Shown here piece by piece: positions 1 through 8,358 of a stretch of 64,000 nt of DNA. A program made the position numbers and the translations under genes. The DNA is from Pelagimonas sp. (GTDB taxonomy: Bacteria > Pseudomonadota > Alphaproteobacteria > Rhodobacterales > Rhodobacteraceae), in NCBI GenBank assembly GCA_025210345.1, contig JAOARX010000013.1, positions 79,135 through 143,134 on the forward strand, given 5' to 3'. The notes under the pieces were generated by a model, which did no database searches, was not told where the DNA came from, and saw nothing but the letters and a program-made list of their open reading frames with translations. Each line of letters begins with the position of its first letter. Position 1 is the stretch's first letter.

Positions 1-735
1 CATCTGGACAACGTGGCCTTTGCCTATGATCCGGCGCGGCCGATCCTGAAAGGGGTGGATATCAAGGTGGCTGCCGGGGAAAACGTGGCCTTGGTCGGCC
101 CGTCGGGATCGGGGAAATCCACGGTCGGGCGTCTGTTGTTCCGGTTCTACGATGTCAGCGGCGGAAGCCTGACCATCGACGGGCAGGATGTGCGCGACGT
201 GACACAAAACAGCCTGCATGCGGCCATTGGCGTGGTCCCGCAGGACACCGTGCTGTTCAATGACACGATCCGCTATAATATTGGCTATGGCCGGGCGGAT
301 GCCTCCGAAGATGAGATCATCGCCGCCGCCAAGGCCGCCCGGATTCACGATTTCATCCTAAGCCTGCCAGAGGGCTATGACACCCCCGTGGGGGAACGCG
401 GGCTCAAGCTGTCTGGCGGGGAAAAACAACGGGTTGGCATTGCGCGGACTTTGCTGAAAGACCCGCCGATCCTGTTGCTGGATGAGGCCACCTCGGCGCT
501 GGATACCGAGACCGAAGCCTCGATCCAGGAGGCTCTGCAACATGCGGGGCAGGGGCGCACCGTGATCACCATTGCGCATCGGCTGTCGACCATCGCCGAT
601 GCCGACCGCATTGTCGTGCTGCAAGACGGAGAGGTGATCGAAGAGGGCACACATGATGCGCTTTTGGTGCAAAATGGGCGTTACGCTGCGCTCTGGGCGC
701 GCCAAAACGCCGATCATGGGGCGGATGCCCCTTGA
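1..735 (+). CDS. Atm1-type ABC exporter, ATP-binding end (5' truncated by window)
   Basis: C-terminal ATPase half of an ABC exporter; the frame is open to the first base, so the membrane domain lies upstream. Visible motifs are Walker A (GPSGSGKST), the Q-loop ([11 protein letters not shown]), the signature LSGGEKQR, Walker B ([12 protein letters not shown]) and the H-loop (AHRLST). The D-loop wording and the short tail match the heavy-metal/Atm1-HMT1 exporter group, which moves glutathione-linked sulfur or metal compounds across the inner membrane. Half-transporters of this type work as homodimers. The substrate cannot be told from this part. ABC ATPase is certain; the Atm1 subgroup is likely. 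Confidence 0.9.
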   Translation, partial: HLDNVAFAYDPARPILKGVDIKVAAGENVALVGPSGSGKSTVGRLLFRFYDVSGGSLTIDGQDVRDVTQNSLHAAIGVVPQDTVLFNDTIRYNIGYGRADASEDEIIAAAKAARIHDFILSLPEGYDTPVGERGLKLSGGEKQRVGIARTLLKDPPILLLDEATSALDTETEASIQEALQHAGQGRTVITIAHRLSTIADADRIVVLQDGEVIEEGTHDALLVQNGRYAALWARQNADHGADAP

Positions 736-787
736 CCCACCCGCAGATTTCCTGACCTTTGCAGCGTTAACAACCACGGAGAAACGC

Positions 788-1546
788 ATGGCCCGCCCCC
801 TCGTTGGCATCATCGGCAACCATTATTTGTTGAATGACCAATACCCGACCCACGCGGGCGGCACGATGAACTCAGAGGCCATCGCGACTGTGGCGGATTG
901 CCTGCCGATGGTGATCCCCTCTGATCCGCGCTTTGTGTCGGTCGAAGAGCTGCTGGAACGCTGTGATGGCTTTCTTTTGACCGGTGGGCGGCCAAATGTG
1001 CATCCCGAAGAATACGGCGAACCCTACTCAGAAGCGCATGGGGACATGGACCGTGCGCGCGATGCGATCACCCTGCCATTGGTGCGGGCCTGCGTCGAAC
1101 GGGGTCAGCCCTTCATGGGAATCTGCCGGGGGTTTCAAGAGGTCAATGTTGCGATGGGGGGCTCGCTCTACCCGGAAATCCGCGACTTGCCGGGGCGTGA
1201 CAATCACCGCATGCCGCCGGACGGCACGCTTGAGGAAAAATTCGCCCTGCGCCATGTGGTCAACCTGACCGAGGGCGGGCGGTTCCACGCGCTGTTTGGC
1301 TCGACCGAGGTGCTGACCAACACGCTGCATGGACAGGGGATCAAACGCCCCGGCGCCCGCGTCGTGGTCGAAGGCCACGCCCCCGATGGCACCCCAGAGG
1401 CGATCCACATCAAGGACGCGCCGGGCTTTACCATGTCGGTTCAGTGGCACCCGGAATGGAATGCTGTAAATGACCCGGTGTCGCGCCCGCTGTTCGAGGC
1501 CTTTGGCCGCGCTGTCCATGACTGGGCCAAGGCGCGCCAGCCCTGA
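788..1546 (+). CDS. Class I glutamine amidotransferase-like gamma-glutamyl hydrolase (peptidase C26 family)
   Basis: 252 residues. The start at 788 is chosen because GGAG lies 7 bases upstream and the product begins with the family opening MARPLVGIIGNH. The nucleophile elbow is MGICRGFQE with its Cys, and the catalytic His/Glu pair is in VQWHPEWN, as in PuuD-like gamma-glutamyl-GABA hydrolases. Members cleave gamma-glutamyl amides in the cytoplasm, for example in putrescine breakdown. No puu genes flank it, so the true substrate is open. It follows the ABC exporter gene by about 50 bases and may share its transcript. Confidence 0.85.
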   Translation: MARPLVGIIGNHYLLNDQYPTHAGGTMNSEAIATVADCLPMVIPSDPRFVSVEELLERCDGFLLTGGRPNVHPEEYGEPYSEAHGDMDRARDAITLPLVRACVERGQPFMGICRGFQEVNVAMGGSLYPEIRDLPGRDNHRMPPDGTLEEKFALRHVVNLTEGGRFHALFGSTEVLTNTLHGQGIKRPGARVVVEGHAPDGTPEAIHIKDAPGFTMSVQWHPEWNAVNDPVSRPLFEAFGRAVHDWAKARQP

Positions 1547-1720
1547 CCCAGGGGGAAAGGGCGCAGGCGCACCCACGCGTTTTGATATCGGCGCAGCTTT
1601 CACATCCACGCCCCTTTGGATATCGGCGGTGCAGGGCCAGGGGCGCGCGGTTGAGCCGGTTGCACCCCGCGTCCCCGGCCGGTTTTGCCCTGCCTGCTTT
1701 ACGCCGGCAGGGTCACAGGC
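1547..1720. other. Convergent intergenic region
   Basis: Holds no gene I can support. It separates the C26 hydrolase gene from the oppositely oriented molybdenum hydroxylase genes. Short GC-rich inverted segments occur, but no hairpin with a T-run is clear. Confidence 0.4.
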
Positions 1721-3964
1721 TCAGACACCGTAGAAATCGAACCGCTTGTTCAGCGGCAACTCGCGAACGCGCTCTCCGGTCAGATCGAAAATCGCATTGG
1801 CCAGCGCCGGGGCGGCGGGTGGCGTGCCCGGTTCACCGACCCCGGCCAGACGCTCTTGGTTTTCAAGGATCTGCACGGTGACGGGGGGCATCATGGCCAT
1901 GCGCAGGTGCTCTTGGTCGAAAAAGTTCTCCTGCTGCACCACACCCTGTTCAAACGTGATCTCTTCACCGATCGCCGCGGACAACCCAAAGGCCATGCCG
2001 CCGGTCAGCTGAGCCTCGATGATGCCCGGGTCCAGCGCCACACCGAGATCCGCAGCAATCCAGGCGTTGGTCAGGCGGATCAGGCCATCTTGGTCCTGAA
2101 CCTCGATCACCATCGCCACGGGCGCTCCGAAACTATAGACAAAGGCGACGCCGCGCCCCACGCCTTTAGGGGTTTGGCCAGTCCATCCCGACATGTCTTT
2201 GACCGTCTCCAGAACCGTATAGGCCGGTTCCCATTCATCCCGTGTCAGGTCCATGCGGAACTGCATCGGATCCTGCCCCGCCGCATGGGCCATTTCGTCG
2301 ATAAACCCATCCAGGAAGAACCCGTTGTGGCTGGCCCCGACCGAGCGCCAGAACCCCATGGGCGGTTGAGCATCGGCGCGCCAGCCACGCACCCGCATGT
2401 TTTCAATGCCATAGGGGACGTTAAAGAACCCGTCTGTGATGGCACGATCCGGCCCCGCGGGCGCGAAGCCCAACCAGCGGTTCATTGCGGACGACGTTAC
2501 GGATGGGGCCGAGATATTGGCGTCCAACAGCACGGCCTTGCCCTCTTTGACCCCGCCTCTCAGACGCGCGATGGCACCCGGTCGGTAAAAGTCATGGGTC
2601 ATGTCCTCTTCGCGCGACCATGTGACCTGCACAGGTGTGCCGGGCACGGCCTTGGCCACACGGGTGGCGAGGATCGAAAAGTCCAACTCGCCCCTGCGGC
2701 CAAACCCGCCGCCCATCAGGGTGGTTTCCAAAATGACATCTTCGGGGTCCATGCCCGCCTCGGCGGCACAGCCATCGCGCACCAGTGTCGGACCCTGGTT
2801 GCCCGACCAGATGCGCAGCTTTGGCCCATCAAACCAGGCGGTGGCGGTCATGGGTTCCATGGTCGCATGCGCAAGGAACGGGGCGCGGTATTCGGCGGTG
2901 ATCTCCTGCGCGCCCTCGGGGAGGGTGGATGCATCGCCATCATCGCGGAACGTCGAATCGAGATTGGTGTCGAATGCCGCTTCGATCGAGGCGAAAATAT
3001 CCGTGGTTTCAGGGGGATAGGGGGTGTCGTCCCCCCAGGTGACATCAACCGCGTCAAGGGCTTGCAAGGCCAGCCAGGTGTTGGTTGCGATCACCGCAAA
3101 GCCATCCCCCAGATCCACCACCTTTTCCACACCCGGCAGTTTCAGCGCGTCGCGCCCATCCAGACGCGTCATGGTTCCCCGGCGCGGGCTCATCCGAACA
3201 GAGGCGAATTTCATGCCCGGCAGGCGCAGGTCCATGGCAAAGGTTGCGGTGCCCGTGGATTTGGCAGGAACGTCGATACGCGGCTGCGATGCCCCCAGAA
3301 TTGTCCAGTCAGATCGGGGGCGCAGGGTGATATCCGGCGTGTCCTGTTCGGCGGCCTCAAGGGCGAGATCCGTATAGGGCAGGGCGGTTCCGTCAGGGGC
3401 GATGACCGTGCCGTTTTCCGTCTTGAGATCGCGGACAGAGACACCCAGCCGGTCGGCGGCGGCGGCTTTGAGCATCTCGCGGGCCCCCGCACCGGCGACC
3501 CGCATCCTTTCATAGCCATCTTTCATCGCCGTTGATCCCCCGGTGACCTGGAGCGACAGGACCTTGCCCAGATTGCCCATCATCTGGGCCATCGCATGCT
3601 GGAACGCGCTGTCGTCATAGCCCTTGGTGTTGAGCGCTTCGGACATCAGCGCCGAGTTGTAATAGGCTTGGGCCGGGGGGCCGTGCAGGACCGTGACCTG
3701 ATCCAGGGTGACATCCAGTTCTTCGGCAATCAGCGCCGCCCAGGTGGTGTGTGTGCCCTGACCCATTTCCGCGCGCGGGGCGATCAGGTGGATGCCATCG
3801 GGCGTGATGAACACAAAGGGATTGAGAGCGGCCTCACCCTCACCGGGTTTCAACGGGTTGGGGGCGGGCTTGGTGACGTACCATGCGCCAAAGGCCGCAC
3901 CACCGGCGATGGCCACGGCACCAAACAGAAAACTACGGCGGGCGATTTTTCCAATGCTGGCCAT
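1721..3964 (-). CDS. iorB: Molybdopterin-binding subunit of a periplasmic xanthine-oxidase-family hydroxylase (IorB-like)
   Basis: 747 residues. The N-terminus carries a twin-arginine signal (RRSFLFGA followed by a hydrophobic stretch), so the enzyme is exported folded. The molybdopterin domain shows GGGFGRRGE in the middle, and the C-terminal VGEPGTPPAAPA contains the conserved catalytic Glu of this superfamily. It resembles isoquinoline 1-oxidoreductase and aldehyde dehydrogenase beta subunits, which hydroxylate N-heterocycles or oxidise aldehydes using water and a Mo=S centre. The paired 2Fe-2S subunit gene lies 3 bases upstream. There is no FAD subunit gene, so electrons probably go to a cytochrome. 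The substrate is unknown. Confidence 0.88.
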   Translation of the reverse strand: MASIGKIARRSFLFGAVAIAGGAAFGAWYVTKPAPNPLKPGEGEAALNPFVFITPDGIHLIAPRAEMGQGTHTTWAALIAEELDVTLDQVTVLHGPPAQAYYNSALMSEALNTKGYDDSAFQHAMAQMMGNLGKVLSLQVTGGSTAMKDGYERMRVAGAGAREMLKAAAADRLGVSVRDLKTENGTVIAPDGTALPYTDLALEAAEQDTPDITLRPRSDWTILGASQPRIDVPAKSTGTATFAMDLRLPGMKFASVRMSPRRGTMTRLDGRDALKLPGVEKVVDLGDGFAVIATNTWLALQALDAVDVTWGDDTPYPPETTDIFASIEAAFDTNLDSTFRDDGDASTLPEGAQEITAEYRAPFLAHATMEPMTATAWFDGPKLRIWSGNQGPTLVRDGCAAEAGMDPEDVILETTLMGGGFGRRGELDFSILATRVAKAVPGTPVQVTWSREEDMTHDFYRPGAIARLRGGVKEGKAVLLDANISAPSVTSSAMNRWLGFAPAGPDRAITDGFFNVPYGIENMRVRGWRADAQPPMGFWRSVGASHNGFFLDGFIDEMAHAAGQDPMQFRMDLTRDEWEPAYTVLETVKDMSGWTGQTPKGVGRGVAFVYSFGAPVAMVIEVQDQDGLIRLTNAWIAADLGVALDPGIIEAQLTGGMAFGLSAAIGEEITFEQGVVQQENFFDQEHLRMAMMPPVTVQILENQERLAGVGEPGTPPAAPALANAIFDLTGERVRELPLNKRFDFYGV

Positions 3965-3967
3965 GTC

Positions 3968-4423
3968 TTAGGATCCTTTCGCGGCGGCATGAATGGCGGC
4001 GCGAATGCGCGGGTACGTTCCACAACGGCACAGGTTGCCGGACATGGCTTCGTCGATTTCGTCATCGGTCGGGTTGGGGGTTTCGGCCAAGAGGGCCGCG
4101 GCCTGCATGATCTGGCCCGACTGGCAATAGCCGCATTGCGCGACCTGGTGGTCGATCCAGGCCTGTTGCAACCTGTGTAAGGAGTCCGGAGATCCAAGCC
4201 CTTCAATTGTAACGATATCTCCCTCGACATCGCCCAGCGTCGTCTGGCAGGATCGGACCGCTTCGCCATTCACATGGACCGTGCAGGCACCACAGGCGGA
4301 TACGCCGCAGCCAAATTTTGTGCCGGTCATGTTCAAAGCGTCGCGTAGAACCCACAAAAGAGGCATGTCTTCGGGCAAATCCACCTCATGGGGGGTGCCG
4401 TTGACGGTGATGGTTTTGCTCAT
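3968..4423 (-). CDS. iorA: 2Fe-2S subunit of molybdenum hydroxylase (IorA-like)
   Basis: 151 residues, a typical length for the small subunit. The N-terminal plant-ferredoxin-like cluster is seen as [15 protein letters not shown] plus a later Cys (SCQTT). The C-terminal four-helix cluster is seen as [10 protein letters not shown] and CRCGTYPRI. It passes electrons from the Mo centre. It lacks its own signal peptide, so it is probably carried through the Tat system by the downstream partner gene. It is transcribed away from the TetR regulator gene, whose operator-like repeats lie in the shared upstream region. Confidence 0.9.
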   Translation of the reverse strand: MSKTITVNGTPHEVDLPEDMPLLWVLRDALNMTGTKFGCGVSACGACTVHVNGEAVRSCQTTLGDVEGDIVTIEGLGSPDSLHRLQQAWIDHQVAQCGYCQSGQIMQAAALLAETPNPTDDEIDEAMSGNLCRCGTYPRIRAAIHAAAKGS

Positions 4424-4478
4424 GGCGGGCTCCTTTGGGGCGCGGAAGGTGGCAGCTTTGAGGTAATATCTGGATATA

Positions 4479-4542
4479 TGACAAACTTAATCCATAGTGT
4501 CAGTTTGTCAATTGACGTTTTTATCAAAATTTGTCAGTTTGT
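4479..4542. promoter_or_regulatory. Putative TetR operators between iorAB and the regulator
   Basis: A perfect 9-base inverted repeat, TGACAAACT (4479-4487) and AGTTTGTCA (4502-4510), is followed by a direct copy of TGTCAGTTTGT (4498-4508 and 4532-4542, 34 bases apart). It sits in the divergent promoter region, just before the TetR start codon. The placement fits control of both directions by the adjacent regulator. The repeats are seen directly; binding is inference. Confidence 0.6.
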
Positions 4543-4546
4543 ATGC

Positions 4547-5122
4547 ATGACGGATGATCGTGATACCGAAACCCAGCGCCGCCAAGCCATACTTGATGCG
4601 GCTTTGGCGACATTTGCACAATATGGATATCGCCGGACCTCCATGGCGGATCTGGCCAAGGCGGTGGGCATGTCGCGGCCCGCGCTGTACCAGTATTTCC
4701 GCAACAAAGAAGACATCGCCCGGTCTCTCACCGAGGTCTATTTTGCCAATGCCGCAGGGCGCGTGGCCCAGGCGCTGCAGGCCAAGGGAACGCCCGCTGA
4801 GGTGCTTGAAGCTGCCTTTCGCGCCAAGATGGGCAAGCTTACCGGGATGATCGCAGGCCCGCATGGCGAAGAGCTGATGCAACTGGGGCATTCGGTGTCC
4901 GGCGAGGTTGTCGAGCAAGGCACCGCACGCATTGTTGCGCTGTTTGCCATGTGGCTTGAAAAACAGCGCCTGACCGGAGCCATCCACTATGAGGGCGCAT
5001 CCGAAGACGTGGCGCGCGTGATGATGAACGCGCTGAACGGGATCAAGGTGCCCCCCTATAAGCAGTTCGACCGCGATTTGACGATCCTGGCGCAGACCCT
5101 TGGGCGCGGTCTGAGCGTCTGA
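4547..5122 (+). CDS. TetR/AcrR-family transcriptional regulator
   Basis: 191 residues from ATG 4547, the start that gives the usual TetR beginning (acidic leader, then QRRQAILDAALATFAQYGY). The helix-turn-helix is residues about 20-60 (RTSMADLAKAVGMSRPALYQYFRNKED), and the rest is the ligand-binding helical domain. It is divergent from the molybdenum hydroxylase genes, with repeated TGTCAGTTTGT motifs between them, so it most likely represses that operon and itself until an aromatic or aldehyde inducer binds. The ligand is unknown. Longer upstream starts would run through the operator region and are less likely. Confidence 0.85.
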   Translation: MTDDRDTETQRRQAILDAALATFAQYGYRRTSMADLAKAVGMSRPALYQYFRNKEDIARSLTEVYFANAAGRVAQALQAKGTPAEVLEAAFRAKMGKLTGMIAGPHGEELMQLGHSVSGEVVEQGTARIVALFAMWLEKQRLTGAIHYEGASEDVARVMMNALNGIKVPPYKQFDRDLTILAQTLGRGLSV

Positions 5123-5230
5123 TCGCGATCAAACTGCGCCATTTTATCCAATGCACGGGCGGGCGCTTGGCTTTGATATTCTTTCATGCGAATGTTTGCG
5201 GAAATACCGGAGGATCAGGAGGGACTTTCC

Positions 5231-6175
5231 GTGAAACAACTGACATTGGCCTTGGCGATTCTCGCTGCGCCTGCGCTGGCGCACGAAGATATCGCGGATA
5301 AATATCCACAATCCGAACTGTATAATAAGCCGGTTCAGGTGATCCCGCATGTCTATTCCGCCATCGGCGCCACGGCGCCGCCGACCTATGAAAACTCGGG
5401 TCATAACAACAACTTGTCGTTTATTGTAACCAATGAAGGCGTGGTGGTCGTCAACGGTGGGGCCTCGGTCCGCCTGGCCAAGGCGCTGCATGATGAAATC
5501 AAGGCCGTGACCGATCAACCGGTGAAACTGGTGATCAATGAGAACGGCCAGGGGCACGCGATGCTGGGCAATGCCTATTGGGTGGATCAGGGCGTTGATA
5601 TCCTGGCGCATAAGGATGCGATCGAGGTCTGGGAAGCCGATGGAGGCTTCATCCTTCAGGGGATGGAGCGTTACAATCGTGACAAGGCCGAGGGCACCCG
5701 TCTGGTGACGCCGAACCTGTCGTTCGACGACAAACACGTGGTTGAGATGGGCGGCGTCACCATCGAGGTCCTGCATCTTGGCCCCGCGCATGATCCGGGT
5801 GACGTTCAGGTGTGGATCCCTCAGTGGGACATCATCATCGCCGGTGATCTCGCGTTTCATGAACGCATGCCCCCGATCTTTCCGGGCATCTGCACCAGCT
5901 GTTGGATCGAGACCTTTGACGGCCCCTTTACCGATCTGAACGCCACCTATGTGATCCCGGGGCACGGCCATCCGACCAATATGGAAATGGTGCGCATGGG
6001 GACCACTGATTACCTGAAAGATCTGCGCGAAAAAATCGGGGCGCATATCGATGAGGGTGGCGATCTGGCCGGTGCCTATTACGTTGATCAAGAGCGCTGG
6101 AAATACATGGATACCTTTGAAGAACTGGCCACAAAAAACGCCGGCCGCGTCTTTGAAGAAATGGAATGGGAGTGA
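5231..6175 (+). CDS. Exported metallo-beta-lactamase-fold protein with degenerate metal motif
   Basis: 314 residues. The GTG at 5231 is chosen because AGGAGGG lies just upstream and it gives a clean signal peptide ending ALA before HED. The fold is that of SoxH/quinoprotein-relay type hydrolases. The first metal motif, normally HxHxDH, reads NENGQGH here, so its three His/Asp ligands are replaced. Later ligands remain: GPAHDPGD, the Asp in IAGDLAFHE, and the His in VIPGHGHPT. It may bind one metal or none. It is followed by a periplasmic rhodanese, a common sulfur-metabolism partner. Substrate unknown. Confidence 0.8.
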   Translation: MKQLTLALAILAAPALAHEDIADKYPQSELYNKPVQVIPHVYSAIGATAPPTYENSGHNNNLSFIVTNEGVVVVNGGASVRLAKALHDEIKAVTDQPVKLVINENGQGHAMLGNAYWVDQGVDILAHKDAIEVWEADGGFILQGMERYNRDKAEGTRLVTPNLSFDDKHVVEMGGVTIEVLHLGPAHDPGDVQVWIPQWDIIIAGDLAFHERMPPIFPGICTSCWIETFDGPFTDLNATYVIPGHGHPTNMEMVRMGTTDYLKDLREKIGAHIDEGGDLAGAYYVDQERWKYMDTFEELATKNAGRVFEEMEWE

Positions 6176-6180
6176 TTTGC

Positions 6181-6330
6181 GGTTCGGGGCTTTAGCCCCG
6201 ATGATTTGTCCGGGGGACAAATCAAGCAAATCACGGGCGGAGCCCACGGTTCGGGGCTTTAGCCCCGATGATTTGTCCGGGGGACAAATCAAGCAAATCA
6301 CGGGCGGAGCCCTGGGTTCGGGGCCTGCCC
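6181..6330. repeat. Tandem 65 bp palindromic repeat (two full copies plus a partial)
   Basis: Two identical 65-base units lie at 6181-6245 and 6248-6312, and a third truncated start (GGTTCGGGGCCTGCCCC) begins at 6315. Each unit contains two hairpins: GGGGC-TTTA-GCCCC and GATTTGTCC-GGG-GGACAAATC. They fill the gap between the MBL-fold gene and the rhodanese gene. They could protect the 3' end of the upstream message or attenuate read-through. Their exact identity suggests recent duplication. Confidence 0.8.
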
Positions 6331-6352
6331 CTGGCAGTTTGTTTCGGAGATC

Positions 6353-6781
6353 ATGATGACTCTAAAGACGATTTTGATAACCGCGTCGCTTATCCCGGCG
6401 ATGGTTGCACCGCTCGCGGCGCAGGATCTGGCCGAAGAGGTGATCGGCCACATGGACTTTATTCCCTATGAGGATGGCATCATCTTGCCGCAACAGATCA
6501 GCAAGGATCTGTGGGATGGGGCGTATTTTGTCGACACCCGCACTGCGGCGCAATTCGCCCAGGGGACGATCCCCGGCGCGGTCAACATCGAGTGGCGCGA
6601 AATCCCGTCACGACTGGATGAGCTGCCCAGCGACAAAAAGGTCATCTTGTTTTGCAACACCGGAAGCCTATCCGCGCAAGCGAGTTTTGCCGCGCGGCTG
6701 CTGGGGCGCGAAAATGTGGTGGTGCTTCAATCTGGCCTGCTTGGCTGGCGCGAGACCGCAGCTTATATCCCAGAGCAATAA
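6353..6781 (+). CDS. Periplasmic rhodanese-domain protein
   Basis: 142 residues. A signal peptide (to LAA before QDLAEE) precedes one rhodanese domain. The active loop is VILFCNTGSLSAQA with the persulfide-forming Cys, and the domain opens with the usual YFVDTRTAAQFAQGTIPGA pattern. Such domains move sulfane sulfur or act as redox-linked carriers. ATG codons at 6353 and 6356 are both possible after GGAG. It lies downstream of the MBL-fold gene, separated by the tandem palindromes, and upstream of a membrane methyltransferase gene, so the three may act together on an exported substrate. Confidence 0.85.
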   Translation: MMTLKTILITASLIPAMVAPLAAQDLAEEVIGHMDFIPYEDGIILPQQISKDLWDGAYFVDTRTAAQFAQGTIPGAVNIEWREIPSRLDELPSDKKVILFCNTGSLSAQASFAARLLGRENVVVLQSGLLGWRETAAYIPEQ

Positions 6782-6799
6782 AAGCCAAAGAGGTGCAAA

Positions 6800-7252
6800 A
6801 TGCTGAAATGGGTGGACATGCCGCCGGTGTGGCTGGCGGGGGCGATTGGTTTGGCCTGGGTGCAGAAAACCCATTACAGCCTTGGCTTGGATTTCGGTCT
6901 TGGAGTGGCGGATCTGCTGGGCGGGCTGCTGGTGGGCGGCGGTCTGTTGCTGATGGCGCTGGCGGTCTATGAAATGCGGCGCCAGAAAACCACGATCATC
7001 CCGCATCAAGATGCGGACAAGCTGGTGACGGCGGGCATATTCAAACGCACGCGCAATCCCATTTATCTGGGGGATGCCATGGTGTTGGCCGGGCTTATCC
7101 TGTATTGGGATGCGGTTTTGGCGCTGCCTTTGATCCCGATCTTTGTCTGGATCATCGAAAAGCGTTTCATCATCGGGGAAGAGGACCGGCTGCGCCGCAA
7201 ATTCCGCATGACCTATGCGCGCTATTGCGACGAGGTGCGGCGCTGGATCTAA
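6800..7252 (+). CDS. Isoprenylcysteine carboxyl methyltransferase-family membrane protein
   Basis: 150 residues with about four hydrophobic segments. The C-terminal half carries the ICMT/PEMT signature: VTAGIFKRTRNPIYLGD, then a hydrophobic helix and a charged end (EKRFIIGEEDRLRRKFRMTYARYC). Bacterial members methylate lipids or unknown membrane substrates using S-adenosylmethionine. RBS AGAGG lies 8 bases before ATG. Its stop overlaps the stop of the convergent kinase gene by 3 bases. The target is unknown. Confidence 0.8.
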   Translation: MLKWVDMPPVWLAGAIGLAWVQKTHYSLGLDFGLGVADLLGGLLVGGGLLLMALAVYEMRRQKTTIIPHQDADKLVTAGIFKRTRNPIYLGDAMVLAGLILYWDAVLALPLIPIFVWIIEKRFIIGEEDRLRRKFRMTYARYCDEVRRWI

Positions 7253-7731
7253 GACCTGTAGGTTGCGATGGGCAGACCTTCATCGGTGGTGGGGTGTTCA
7301 TAGTATTGCGCCAGCGCATGAAACTGCGCTTCGCTCACCTGAAACGGATGGTTCCCCGCTGCATTGCGCGCCTTCAGACGGTCCAGACACTGGGCGTCGC
7401 TTGTTTCCAGAACATGAAGGGTGACCTGTGCGTCGCTCTCCCAAGCCAGCGCGGCCAGCGAGTTTCTGCGGGCCACGGTATTGGCCTGAAAATCCATCAC
7501 GACTGACATCCCGGCGCTTAATAATGCACGGATATGCGGGCCAATCGCGGTTTCAAGCCGCGCGGCGCAGCGGGCATAGTCGCGAAGGGTGGCCAGCTCA
7601 TCAGGGTATAACGCGGCGAGCCAGTCATCCTCGGAGACGAGGACCGTATGCGCCCCCTGTGCGAGGGATCGACACAGGGTTGATTTCCCAGCGGCTACCT
7701 TGCCGCAGACCAGGTGCAAGTGAGGTTTCAT
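7249..7731 (-). CDS. Small P-loop kinase (zeta-toxin/chloramphenicol phosphotransferase-like AAA family)
   Basis: 160 residues from the ATG at 7731, which places the Walker A motif (VCGKVAAGKST) at the very N-terminus as usual. A lid-like region and an acidic SEDDWLAALY follow. These small kinases phosphorylate small molecules or RNA ends. There is no antitoxin partner beside it, so a toxin role is not supported. It stands alone, convergent with the methyltransferase gene. Upstream in-frame codons to 7851 lack an RBS and look non-coding. Confidence 0.7.
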   Translation of the reverse strand: MKPHLHLVCGKVAAGKSTLCRSLAQGAHTVLVSEDDWLAALYPDELATLRDYARCAARLETAIGPHIRALLSAGMSVVMDFQANTVARRNSLAALAWESDAQVTLHVLETSDAQCLDRLKARNAAGNHPFQVSEAQFHALAQYYEHPTTDEGLPIATYRS

Positions 7732-7933
7732 TGGGCTGATCCCGTTTCCAATCCCCAGCTCCCCATGCGGGCCGACAAGGACACCGTACCCGTCACACAG
7801 GCCGGGCGTGCAATGCCCCGCAAAATTTGAAACTGACGCGTCATGTGTCAAAACATGCGTGGATTTTGTGGCATGTCAATCTGGCCTATGCGCCAGGACC
7901 GGTTAGGGTGGGGGCTCATGCAAAGGATTTCCC

Positions 7934-8350
7934 ATGCCCAAACGTCTCGCCCTCTTTTCCCTTTTGGTACCCGATTATGACGACGCCTTGCGGTTCTTTC
8001 TCAAAGCGGGGTTTGAATGTCGCGAAGACACGGACCTGGGCGGCGGTAAACGGTGGGTGCGGATTGCACCACCGGGTGCGGAAACCGAGATCCTGTTGGC
8101 CCGCGCTGCAGATGAGCGTCAGAAAAACGCAATCGGCGACCAGGGCGGGGGCCGTGTCTGGTTGTTTCTGGAAACGCAGGCCTTTGACGCAGACTATCAA
8201 CGCCTGATAGCGGCGGGCGCCATGTTCGAAGAGGCGCCGCGCCGCGAACCCTATGGCACGGTTGCGGTCTGGCGCGATCCCTGGGGCAACCGCTGGGACT
8301 TGATCGCATTCGCCCAGAAGGACCGGAGCGGAACCGATCAGACCGGGTGA
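7934..8350 (+). CDS. VOC-superfamily (glyoxalase/bleomycin-resistance fold) protein
   Basis: 138 residues with the paired beta-alpha-beta-beta-beta modules of the vicinal oxygen chelate fold. It opens LALFSLLVPDYDDALRFFLKAGF and ends with the family's typical RDPWGNRWDLIAF. RBS AAAGGA lies 7 bases before ATG. Members are metal-dependent lyases, dioxygenases or binding proteins; nothing here fixes which. It is convergent with the rhodanese gene. Confidence 0.8.
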   Translation: MPKRLALFSLLVPDYDDALRFFLKAGFECREDTDLGGGKRWVRIAPPGAETEILLARAADERQKNAIGDQGGGRVWLFLETQAFDADYQRLIAAGAMFEEAPRREPYGTVAVWRDPWGNRWDLIAFAQKDRSGTDQTG

Positions 8351-8358
8351 TCAGACGG

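Noticed and set aside
1685..3535. 616-codon plus-strand frame opposite iorB.
   Set aside because: It mirrors the GC-rich third codon positions of iorB; the minus strand has full molybdenum hydroxylase motifs.
7249..7731. Zeta-toxin of a toxin-antitoxin pair.
   Set aside because: No antitoxin gene is adjacent and only the general P-loop kinase pattern is visible.
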